The translations under genes and the position numbers were made by a program. DNA of 64,000 nt from CAWBLP01 sp963789495. GTDB lineage: Bacteria; Pseudomonadota; Alphaproteobacteria; Acetobacterales; Acetobacteraceae. The stretch's first letter is position 1. The number at the start of each line of letters is the position of its first letter. The notes beneath the pieces are model-generated. The model was not told where the DNA came from. It ran no database searches and saw nothing but the letters and a program-made list of their open reading frames with translations. The stretch covers positions 1-64,000 of the forward strand of contig CAWBLP010000004.1 in assembly GCA_963789495.1 (NCBI GenBank), given 5' to 3'. Positions 37,591-46,171 of this stretch are shown here, piece after piece.

Positions 37591-38664
37591 ATGACCCTCT
37601 CCGTCGCCTTCCGTCATCGCTTCGGAGACATGGCATTCGACATCGCATTCGACGCGCCGACCCCCGGCACCACGGTGCTGTTCGGACGCTCCGGCGCCGG
37701 CAAGTCCAGTGTCATCGCCGCGGTGGCCGGGCTGTTCCGGCCGATGGAGGCGCGGATCACCATCGACGACACGGTGCTGGTCGATAGCCGCACCTACATC
37801 CCCCCCGAACATCGCCGGGTCGGCCTGGTATTCCAGGATGGCCGGCTGTTCCCCCACATGACGGTCGCCGGCAATCTGCGTTATGGGCTGCGTCGCGCGC
37901 CGAGCGGGCCGTTCCGGTTCGACGACGTCGTGGCGCTGCTGGCGCTGGCGCCCCTGCTGGACCGCCGCCCGCACAACCTGTCGGGCGGGGAACGCAGCCG
38001 GGTGGCGATTGGCCGAGCTCTGCTCTCGCAACCACGCCTGCTGGCGATGGACGAGCCGCTCGCCAGTCTGGACGGTCCGCACAAGGCGGAGATCCTACCC
38101 TATCTCGGCCGCCTCCAGCACGCGCTGCGCCTGCCAATCCTCTACGTCACCCATGCGCTGGATGAGGTCGCCCGTCTCGCCGACACGCTGGTGCTGATCC
38201 GCGCCGGCCGGGTGCTGGCAGCCGGACCGCTGACCGAGATTCTCGCCCGCGGAGACCTGCCGCTCGCGGCGCGCGACGATGCCGCCGCGGTGCTCCCCGC
38301 CACCGTACTGGCGCATGATCCCGCGCGGCAACTGACGGAACTCCTTGCGTCCGGTCGGCGGCTGCTGGTGCCGCTGCTGGCCACACCGCCCGGCGGGGCC
38401 GTCCGGATCCGGATTCCGGCCCGCGAGGTGATTCTGGCAGCAACCGAGCCGCAGGGGATCAGCGTTCACAACATCATCGCCGGCAGGGTGCGCGGCATCG
38501 TGGCCGATCCGGTTCGCCATGCCTCGTTGGTGGAGGTGGCACTGGATGGCGACGGGCTGCTGGCCCGTGTCACGCCGGATGCGGTCGCACGGCTTGGCCT
38601 GGTCGCCGGCACGCCGGTGCTGGCGCTGGTGAAGTCGATGGCGATCGAGGTGCTGGTCGCTTAG
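37591..38664 (+). CDS. modC: Molybdate ABC transporter ATP-binding protein
   Basis: The ATPase starts MTLSVAFRHRFGDMAFDIAF, with Walker A FGRSGAGKSSV, the signature NLSGGERSRVAIGRALL, Walker B LLAMDEPLASLD and the switch His in YVTHALDEV. The C-terminal third contains a TOBE/MOP-like domain (ISVHNIIAGRVRGIV, ARVTPDAVARLGL) that binds oxyanion. Length (~357 residues) is typical. It powers ModB for molybdate import. Confidence 0.93.
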   Translation: MTLSVAFRHRFGDMAFDIAFDAPTPGTTVLFGRSGAGKSSVIAAVAGLFRPMEARITIDDTVLVDSRTYIPPEHRRVGLVFQDGRLFPHMTVAGNLRYGLRRAPSGPFRFDDVVALLALAPLLDRRPHNLSGGERSRVAIGRALLSQPRLLAMDEPLASLDGPHKAEILPYLGRLQHALRLPILYVTHALDEVARLADTLVLIRAGRVLAAGPLTEILARGDLPLAARDDAAAVLPATVLAHDPARQLTELLASGRRLLVPLLATPPGGAVRIRIPAREVILAATEPQGISVHNIIAGRVRGIVADPVRHASLVEVALDGDGLLARVTPDAVARLGLVAGTPVLALVKSMAIEVLVA

Positions 38665-38758
38665 CGCGATGAAGGAACTCGTAACGCACCCGCCCTTGCC
38701 TTTCTGCGTCAGGGTGTGCAGATGCAAGTCATTCTCACGAGTCTGGAGTAAAGCTGCG

Positions 38759-39091
38759 ATGCGTCTTGTCCTGCCGCTTCTTGCCGCACTCGCCGCCGTC
38801 GGCACGATGGGTCCCGCACTGGCGGAGACCCCCAGCTTCACGCTGACCATCCGCGACCATCAGTTCGAACCCACCGAGTTGCAGGTACCGGCCGGGCAGC
38901 GATTTGAGCTTCACGTCGTCAACCAGGACAAGTCGGCGGAGGAATTCGAAAGCTCTTCGCTGCACCGGGAGAAGATCGTGCCGGCCGGTTCGCAGATCAC
39001 CCTTCAGCTCGGGCCCTTGAAGCCGGGCCAATATGACTTCTTTGGCGACTTCCATCCGAAATCGGCCCGGGGCCATATCGTGGCGAAGTAG
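38759..39091 (+). CDS. Periplasmic cupredoxin-like protein
   Basis: This ~110-residue protein has a signal peptide (MRLVLPLLAALAAVGTMGPALAE) and a cupredoxin-type beta-sandwich (FTLTIRDHQFEPTELQVPAGQRFELHVVNQD, FHPKSARGHIV). It is followed six bases later by an FTR1 iron permease. In such pairs (EfeO/P19-like systems) the cupredoxin-like protein supports ferrous/ferric iron delivery. His and Met ligands are partly replaced, so copper binding is uncertain. Confidence 0.8.
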   Translation: MRLVLPLLAALAAVGTMGPALAETPSFTLTIRDHQFEPTELQVPAGQRFELHVVNQDKSAEEFESSSLHREKIVPAGSQITLQLGPLKPGQYDFFGDFHPKSARGHIVAK

Positions 39092-39097
39092 GCTGTC

Positions 39098-40099
39098 ATG
39101 CTCGCCATCGCCGTCATCGTTTTCCGTGAGGTCCTGGAAGCGGCGCTGATCACCGGCATCGTGCTCGCGGCATCGGTGGGCATCGCCGGGCGTGGGCGCT
39201 GGGTCGCGATCGGCATTGCCGGCGGCGCCGCGGGGGCAACCGTGGTCGCCGCCTTCGCCTCCGGCATCGCCGAGATGTTCGCCGGCAACGGGCAGGAACT
39301 GCTGAACGCCGGCGTCCTATGCCTCGCGGTCTGCATGCTGGGATGGCACAATATCTGGATGGCCCGCCACGCCCGAGAGATGGCCGCCGAGGCCGGGAAG
39401 CTCGGTCGTGAAGTCGCGTCAGGCGCCCGGCCGCTGGCGGCGTTGGCTCTGATCACCGGCGCGGCCGTGCTCCGCGAAGGCTCCGAGACCGTGCTGTTCG
39501 TGTTCGGTGTGGTCGCCAGCTCGCAGGAGGGCGTCAGCAGTCTGTTTGCTGGCGGTTTGCTCGGATTGGCCGGGGGCGTGGCCGCCGGAATCACGATCTA
39601 TCGCGGCCTGCTGCGCATTCCCCTCCACCGGCTGTTCACCGTGACAAGCTGGATGGTGCTGCTGCTCGCCGCCGGCCTGGCGGCGCAGGCGGCTAGCTTC
39701 CTGGTGCAGGCGGATCTGCTCCCCGCGCTGGGCAATCAGGTCTGGGACACCTCCTGGATCCTGTCCGACCAAAGCCTGCTCGGCCGCGTCATGCACACCC
39801 TGGTCGGCTATGTCGCGCGGCCGGAGGGCATCCAGCTGCTCGCCTTTGCCGCCACCTTGCTCGTGATCGGCCTGCCGATGCGGCTGATCGCCCGGCCAAA
39901 GCGGTCTGCCGTCGCCATTGCAGCCTTGCTCGCCGGCGGCATGCTGGGGCTCGCGCATCCCGCCATCGCGGCACTGCGGGCAAGGGCGTCCGCCACAATC
40001 TCCGACCCCGCATCGCCGAGGTCCGGGCAACTGGCCACGCCGGCGGCGGGAGCATGGCACAACGACCGGGTCGAGCCGTCCGGTCCAACTGGCGGCTGA
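39098..40099 (+). CDS. FTR1-family iron permease
   Basis: The 333-residue membrane protein has seven or so hydrophobic segments and the two iron-binding REXXE motifs (IVFREVLEAALITG near residue 9, and VLREGSETVLFVFG). It imports iron across the inner membrane. Together with the upstream cupredoxin gene it forms a two-gene iron-uptake unit. The C-terminal ~30 residues are cytoplasmic and low complexity. Confidence 0.87.
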   Translation: MLAIAVIVFREVLEAALITGIVLAASVGIAGRGRWVAIGIAGGAAGATVVAAFASGIAEMFAGNGQELLNAGVLCLAVCMLGWHNIWMARHAREMAAEAGKLGREVASGARPLAALALITGAAVLREGSETVLFVFGVVASSQEGVSSLFAGGLLGLAGGVAAGITIYRGLLRIPLHRLFTVTSWMVLLLAAGLAAQAASFLVQADLLPALGNQVWDTSWILSDQSLLGRVMHTLVGYVARPEGIQLLAFAATLLVIGLPMRLIARPKRSAVAIAALLAGGMLGLAHPAIAALRARASATISDPASPRSGQLATPAAGAWHNDRVEPSGPTGG

Positions 40100-40214
40100 A
40101 TGGCCGCCGACGCACCGGGTCGATTGACATCGCCTGACCTGCCGGACCGCGGCGCGGCGACAGTCCGCGATCGCATCGCTATAACCCCTCGGCATTCATT
40201 ACGGGCGCAAGGCG

Positions 40215-41014
40215 ATGTCACTCCCACCGCGCAAGATCGGCTTCATTCTGGCCGCCGCGGATCAGGGCACCCTGATCCTGAATCGATTCGACTACCGCAT
40301 GATGGACGCCAAGACCGGCTACGGCGTCGGCTATATGCTGTTGGAAAAGTCGGCCTATGATGCCGATGAAGTCTCGCTGGCCTGCCGGTTGCTGACGTGG
40401 CGCCGCCAATATTTTGGCGATGGCGTCATGGCGCTGGACTGCGGTGCCAATATCGGCGTGTTCACCGTGGAATGGGCCAAGGCGATGACCGGCTGGGGTT
40501 CGGTCCTGGCGATCGAGGCCCAGGAACGCATCTACTACGCCCTCGCCGGCAACATCGCGATCAACAACTGCTTCAATGCCCGGGCGATCCATGCGGCGGT
40601 GGATGCCCAGCCGGGCACAATTCGGTGCCCTGCCCGGACTACCTGTCACCCGGCACGTTCGGCAGCCTGGAGCTGCGCCACCGCCCGAACACCGAGTTCA
40701 TTGGCCAGCCGATTGAGTATGGCGAGCGCGGGCTGGTTTCGGTGCAGGCAATCAGCATCGACTCGTTGGAACTGCCACGCCTCGATCTGCTCAAGATCGA
40801 CGTCGAAGGCATGGAGATGTCGGTGCTGGCCGGTGCGCAGCAAACCGTCGGCCGACACCTGCCGATCATCATCGTCGAGCGGCTCAAGACGCAGGAGGCG
40901 GAGCTGGACGCGCTGCTCGCCCCGCATGGCTACCGACGTTACCGGGTGGGACCGAACATACTTGCAGTTCACCCGAGCGATTCAACCGCGGCCCACATCA
41001 CCCAGAAGAGCTGA
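40215..41014 (+). pseudogene. FkbM-family methyltransferase, frameshifted
   Basis: The SAM-binding motif ALDCGANIGVFTVEWAKAM and AIEAQERIYYALAGN are in the first frame. A base is missing at about 40623-40625, after AQPGTI. The other frame continues PCPDYLSPGTFGSLEL and includes the FkbM signature LLKIDVEGMEMSVLAGA. The corrected length is ~266 residues. FkbM enzymes methylate sugars or lipids. The 3' end overlaps the convergent opgH-like gene by about 33 bp. Confidence 0.82.
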
Positions 41015-42704
41015 ACGCGCGACCGGAGCAGAGTAGACGCCAGACCGGACCGGCACGGCGACAAATTCCTCCGGGACCGCGGCGAAACGGCGTCGTCGCA
41101 TCCAGGCGCCCAGAGCGGGGGACGCCGTCACAACGCAGAGCGGAATGGCCGCCAGTAGTCCACCGGCGAAAGGCAGAGCCCATAGCGCGGCATGCCAGCC
41201 GGCCCCCGCCAGTCCGCCGAACAGCAGCAGGCCGATGAGTGTCTGCGGCCAGTACAATTGCGCCGCCTCGCCCCAGGAGACCCCGCGCTCGGCCCGGTTC
41301 TGGGTCAGCCAGTCGGACCTGGCACCGCAGGCCAGCCTCAACATCGCGCCGGTCTTGGCCACCGCCGATACGGCGTCCAGCAGCAAGGTGAAGCCGGTCT
41401 CCGCCGCCACCCCAGCCGCGAACCGCAGGCCGCCGCCATACCGGAGCAGCTCCGGCGGCGACAACGCAATCTCCAGGTAGCCCAGCAGCTTGGGCGCATA
41501 GAGCGCGGCGGGCCAGGCGAGGCTGAGTGCCAGTGCCGCCCCAGTCGGAAACGCCGATACCGCATCGGTGGCGGCAGCCCAGGCGACGGCGAGCCCGAAC
41601 AGCAGATGCAGCGGCGCGCCGGCGAACAGCAGGATCGCCTGGACCAACTGCCATCGTCCCATCGGGCGGAGGCCGGGCAGGCGCAGCAAATGGCGATATT
41701 GCAGATTGCCGGCCAGCCAACGTCGTTCGCGAGCCAGGAAGTCGGGCAGGGAAGGAGGATTCGCCTCGGCCGAACCGTCCTCCATTGGGAGCACCCGCAC
41801 GCCCCACCCGGCCGCCTGCAGCAGGGCCGCTTCCACCTGGTCGTGCGACAGGATCGACGAGCCATCCGGCAGAAGCGGCAGCCGCGCGTGGCGCCGAAAT
41901 GGCGCGATCCGAACCAGGGCGTTGTGACCCCAATAGGGACCGGCATCGCCCTGCCACCAGGCTTGCCCCGTTGCCCAATTGCGCATCCCGGCGCGCATGC
42001 CGAACTGGAACAACCGGGGAAACACCGATGCGGCGGGCAGACCCACCGTCAGGTGCTGCACGATACCCAGGCCTGGATCGGCCTGCATCGCCGCCACCAG
42101 TCGAAGCACCGCCGGCGCGGTCATGTCCGAAATCGGCATCCAGGGTCAGCATCAGCGCATTTCCGTCCGCGTGACGATCCAGGAACTCCATGATGTTGCC
42201 GGCCTTGAACCCGATATTGCGCCGCCGATGCCGATAGCGAATGCGCGCCGGAGCGCGATCGGCGGCACGGAACGCCGCCACGGTGTCACGCTCTGCCTGC
42301 AACTCGTCCGGATTGCTGTCGGACAGCACGAACAGGGTGAACGCGTCGCCCACGCCGCTGGCATCCAGCCCATCCAGCAGCCGTCTCGTCCGCTGCAGCA
42401 CCGGCGCCATGGCTTCGTTGCGCACGGTCAGGGCGATGGCGATCCGCGGCAACGGGCCGGGTGGCGCCGGCGATATCGGAAACACGCTCTGCACCGGATC
42501 CTGCGCCGCGATGCGGATAGCGAACCCGATCAAGCCATTGGCGGCGCACAGCCCGGTCCACGGCGCCGAACCCAGGAAAGCCACCAGCATCAGCAGCTTG
42601 GCCCCGGTCCAACCGCCCGGCAGCACGACATGCAGCAGCAGGATCAGAAGCGTGGTGCTGACCAGCAGCGCGATCAGCATGACAAGGGCGCGGCGCGCCG
42701 CCAT
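40982..42704 (-). pseudogene. OpgH/MdoH-like glucan glucosyltransferase, frameshifted
   Basis: N-terminal transmembrane helices (residues ~8-28 and ~34-70) are followed by a GT2 domain (IAIALTVRNEAMAPVL, LFVLSDSNPDE, MLTLDAD). At about 42130-42132 an extra base shifts the frame. The second frame resumes SDMTAPAVLRLVAAMQADP and carries WWQGDAGPYWGHNALVRI, LSHDQVEAALL and ERRWLAGNLQY (the QxxRW-like motif), with several C-terminal transmembrane helices. OpgH makes osmoregulated periplasmic beta-glucans. Corrected length ~573 residues, shorter than E. coli MdoH. Confidence 0.83.
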
Positions 42705-42812
42705 GGCAGTGTCCGTTATTGAGAGGCAGGCTGCGGATCAGATGGAGTGGATCACAGCTTCGTCACCTCCCCGTTTGGCCGAATGATGGCGAGCCTTGTA
42801 TAGGCGCCCCGA

Positions 42813-43940
42813 ATGACCCCCGATCCCTCCGATCTGGTTGCCATGATCCTGCCCCCGCATGAGGGGTTCGGGCCGGGACGGGCCGGCGCAGTCGGGACCA
42901 TCGTGCATAATCTGGCGCGGACGGTGGGATTCCGCAGCTTGGTGTTCGGCGGCCCGCAATCGACCACATTCAGCGACGTCGTGTTCCGGCCGGTGCGACC
43001 GGCAGTGTGGTGCCCCGGCAATGTGAACCTCCGCTACGGTGCCGCACTGCTGTGGCCGCTCTCCCGCCTGCGTCCGGCGCTGATCGAAGTGCATAACCGT
43101 CCGGAACTGGCGTTGTTTCTGGCCCGCTGCCTGCCGCGGATCCCGGTGATGCTGTTCCTGCACAATGACCCGCAATCGATGCGTCGGGCGCGGCGCGCCA
43201 CCGATCGCGCCGCGCTGCTGCGCCGCCTCACCCGCGTTGTGACGGTTTCCGACTACCTGCGCGGTCGCCTGCTGGACGGCGTGGACCCGCCGCAGCGCGC
43301 ACCGGCGACACTGCCCAATTGCATCGACCTGGCAGCCTTGCCGCCGCCGCAGCCGCGCGACCGGCTGATCCTGTACGTCGGCCGGATCGTCGCCGATAAG
43401 GGGCCGGATGCCTTCGTGGCGGCCTGCGCATCCGTGCTGCCACGGCTCATCGGCTGGCGCGCCGAGATGCTTGGCGCCGACCGGTTCCGGGTGGACAGCC
43501 CGGAGACCGAGTTCGTCCGGCTCACCCGGATCGCCGCCGACGCGGCGGGCGTCCGTCTGATCGGTTATCGCGACCATGCCGCGGTGCTGGACGCGATGGC
43601 GCATGCTGCCATCGTTGTCGTGCCGAGCCGCTGGGAGGAACCGTTCGGGCTGGTGGCGCTGGAGGCGATGGCGAGCGGCGCGGCCCTGGTATGTTCCCCG
43701 CGCGGCGGTCTGCCGGAAGTGGCCGGGGACGCGGCGGTGTACGCCGATCCCGATCAGCCGGGCGCGGTGAAGGAGGCCATCCTGAGCCTGGCCGCCAATC
43801 CAACCAGGCGGGCCGCCCTGGCGAAGGCAGGTCTGGCGCGGGCGCGCGACTACGACCTGCCGGTGATCACGGCGCAACTTGCGGCGCTACGCCTCGACGC
43901 GCTGCGGCAGGCGGCGGTTACCGCGTCCGCCAATCGATAG
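42813..43940 (+). CDS. Glycosyltransferase family 4 (GT-B)
   Basis: The 375-residue GT-B enzyme has an N-terminal acceptor domain and a C-terminal donor domain with LILYVGRIVADKGPDAFV, then SRWEEPFGLVALEAMASGAALVCS containing the E-x7-E donor motif. It probably adds a sugar to a lipid- or glycan-linked acceptor. It is divergent from the opgH-like gene (108-bp gap) and intact. Confidence 0.88.
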   Translation: MTPDPSDLVAMILPPHEGFGPGRAGAVGTIVHNLARTVGFRSLVFGGPQSTTFSDVVFRPVRPAVWCPGNVNLRYGAALLWPLSRLRPALIEVHNRPELALFLARCLPRIPVMLFLHNDPQSMRRARRATDRAALLRRLTRVVTVSDYLRGRLLDGVDPPQRAPATLPNCIDLAALPPPQPRDRLILYVGRIVADKGPDAFVAACASVLPRLIGWRAEMLGADRFRVDSPETEFVRLTRIAADAAGVRLIGYRDHAAVLDAMAHAAIVVVPSRWEEPFGLVALEAMASGAALVCSPRGGLPEVAGDAAVYADPDQPGAVKEAILSLAANPTRRAALAKAGLARARDYDLPVITAQLAALRLDALRQAAVTASANR

Positions 43941-44009
43941 GCACGGCGGTCGGTCGGCGTGGCGCAGATGCCGATACGCCGACGCGGCAGATGTAAGGCC
44001 CGCCCTCCG

Positions 44010-44831
44010 CTAGGACGGCTCGATCGGCATCCGCGCGATGCTGAGCCAGGCGATGGGCGCTCCCGCCTTCTCCGCTGCCTGATCCGGTGGAAGGGCGGAG
44101 TCCCAATCCGCCGCAATGAAGCGGCGCCCGTTCACGAAAGCCGCGTCAGACACCAGCCACAGCAGCGGCGTGACCATGATCTCCGGCTGCAGCATGCGGT
44201 TCCGATCGCCGGCGTCATCGCCCACCAGCGCCGTATTCGTCACGCCACCCGGAACCAGCACGTTCGACGTCACGCCGGTGCCCTTCAGGTCGGCGGACAG
44301 CCCGGCCATCGCCGCTTCCGCTGCAGCCTTGCTGGCGCCGTACAGCAGATAGCCCGCCCGTACCATTGTGCCGAGGCTGGTGGTAACGGTGATGACTCGT
44401 CCCTGCTTCGCCTTCAACATGTGCGGCAGCACGGCGCGCGCCATCATGATCGGCGCTGTGGCGTTCACCGCCAGGAAGCGGCTCCATTGCTCCGGCGTCG
44501 TCTCCCAAAAGCGGATCGGGTTGTTGCGCTGGTCGGCCCGAATGGCGGCCTGACCGATGCCGGCATTGTTCACCAGGATGTCGATGCGGCCATGACTCTG
44601 CATCGCAGCGGCGGCAATCCGGTCAAAGGAACCAGGCTGCGCCAGATCGACCTGCATGGTCCGCAGCGCGCCTGGCTTGCCTTGCGCGGCCGACTGCAAC
44701 GCATCCAGCGCGGCTTGATTGCGATCCACTGCCAGCACGGCGATGCCGGCGTCACTCAGGCCCAGTGCCATGGCGCGCCCCAGGCCGCTGGCGGCGCCGG
44801 TGACGATTGCGACCTTGGTTTCGGTCGTCAT
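44010..44831 (-). CDS. Short-chain dehydrogenase/reductase
   Basis: The start MTTETKVAIVTGAASGLGRAM follows a GGAGGGG ribosome site. It has the NAD(P)-binding TGxxxGxG, DILVNNAGIG, and the catalytic YGASK, with Ser in TVTTSLGTM. Around 273 residues, a classical SDR oxidoreductase. The C-terminal tail (GRRFIAADWDSALPPDQA) is unlike most SDRs. The substrate is unknown. Confidence 0.87.
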   Translation of the reverse strand: MTTETKVAIVTGAASGLGRAMALGLSDAGIAVLAVDRNQAALDALQSAAQGKPGALRTMQVDLAQPGSFDRIAAAAMQSHGRIDILVNNAGIGQAAIRADQRNNPIRFWETTPEQWSRFLAVNATAPIMMARAVLPHMLKAKQGRVITVTTSLGTMVRAGYLLYGASKAAAEAAMAGLSADLKGTGVTSNVLVPGGVTNTALVGDDAGDRNRMLQPEIMVTPLLWLVSDAAFVNGRRFIAADWDSALPPDQAAEKAGAPIAWLSIARMPIEPS

Positions 44832-45026
44832 GGATATCCCCTCCTTGTCCGGTCCAATGAGTGTCGCCGAACCGCATGCGGCACGCCAGCGGAGGCCAGT
44901 TCGGCCCAGCCGCACCGGCTGGGACAAAAAACCACGCGACCCCAGCCCCCCGGCCGCCTATGGTTTCCGCGCATGAAGCGGGACGCGGCGGCATTGCGAT
45001 CCCGACTTGCCTGGGAGAGCTCTGGG

Positions 45027-46166
45027 ATGCGCATTGCCCGTCTCGCATTGGGGCTGACCGTCGCTGCGATTTTGGCTCTCGGCGGCTGGGCCGTCCTGGG
45101 CCGATCGGCCGGGGAGTCGGAGGCCGCCACACCGCCCGACACGTCAATTCCGGTCACTGCCGGTGTTGCCGCCACCCGGGATGTGCCGGTCTACGCGCAG
45201 GGGCTCGGTACGGTTGAAACGATCAACACAGTCAGCGTGAAAAGCCGGGTCGATGGCCAGATCATGCGGGTGTTTTTCACCCAGGGTCAGGAAGTGGAGC
45301 AGGGCGAACGCCTGTTCCTGATCGATCCCCGCCCGTTCCAGGTCGCGCTCGACCAGGCGGAGGCGCATCTGCAACGGGACGCGGCCCAATTGAAGGGGGC
45401 ACAACGCGACCTGGATCGATACGGTAAGCTGGTGGGCAGCGGATTCCAGACCCGCCAGAGCTATGAGGATCAGCAGGCCACCGTCGCTCAGTTGGAAGGC
45501 ACGGTGAAAGCGGACCAGGCCGCGATCGAGGCCGCGCGGCTCAATCTCGGCTTCGCCGTGATCCAGGCGCCGATCGCCGGACGAACCGGCGCGCTGCTGG
45601 AGAACCTGGGCAGCTTCGTGCAGGCTGGTGCCGGCACCAGCCTGGTGTCGATCACCGAGATGAAGCCGATCCGGGTTGCCTTTACCCTGCCGGCCGATCA
45701 GCTGGACGCAATCCGGGCCGGCCAGACTCTGCATCCTCTGCAGGTCGATGCCTTGGCGAAGGACGGCAAGACGCTGCTTGCCAAAGGCACGCTCAGCTTC
45801 ATCGACAATCACATCGATACCGAGACCGGCACGATTGCGCTGAAGGCCACCTTCGCCAATGAGGATGAACGCCTGTGGCCCGGCGCATTCGTCAATGCGC
45901 GCATGATCCTGGCGACCCGGCACGACGCCGTCACCGTGCCGGCACCGACCGTGATGGCCGGACCTGACGGGCCTTATGTCTATGTGATCCGACCGGACAA
46001 CTCGGTGCGGCGCCGCCCCGTGCAGGTGGTGGTGCGGCAAAACGGTATCGCCGTGATCGGCAAGGGACTGCAGGCTGGGGAGAAGGTGGTGGTGAACGGA
46101 CAATACCGCCTGGCCAACGACGCCAGGGTCCGGATCGAACCCCCCGAAGGACAGACGGCAGGCTGA
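45027..46166 (+). CDS. RND efflux periplasmic adaptor (membrane fusion protein)
   Basis: The N-terminal signal anchor MRIARLALGLTVAAILALGG precedes a barrel-sandwich/lipoyl domain (VSVKSRVDGQIMRVFFTQGQEVEQGE), a helical hairpin (LQRDAAQLKGAQRDLDRY) and the matching half LGFAVIQAPIAGRTGALL, then a membrane-proximal domain. It resembles MdtA/AcrA. The downstream RND pump starts 5 bp later. An in-frame ATG at 44973 could add 18 residues. Confidence 0.9.
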   Translation: MRIARLALGLTVAAILALGGWAVLGRSAGESEAATPPDTSIPVTAGVAATRDVPVYAQGLGTVETINTVSVKSRVDGQIMRVFFTQGQEVEQGERLFLIDPRPFQVALDQAEAHLQRDAAQLKGAQRDLDRYGKLVGSGFQTRQSYEDQQATVAQLEGTVKADQAAIEAARLNLGFAVIQAPIAGRTGALLENLGSFVQAGAGTSLVSITEMKPIRVAFTLPADQLDAIRAGQTLHPLQVDALAKDGKTLLAKGTLSFIDNHIDTETGTIALKATFANEDERLWPGAFVNARMILATRHDAVTVPAPTVMAGPDGPYVYVIRPDNSVRRRPVQVVVRQNGIAVIGKGLQAGEKVVVNGQYRLANDARVRIEPPEGQTAG

Positions 46167-46171
46167 GCGGG

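Noticed and set aside
43959..46166. A 735-residue adaptor protein with a long N-terminal extension
   Set aside because: The first ~350 codons are antisense to the SDR gene and read as Arg/His/Gln-rich noise; the adaptor's own start with signal anchor is at 45027.
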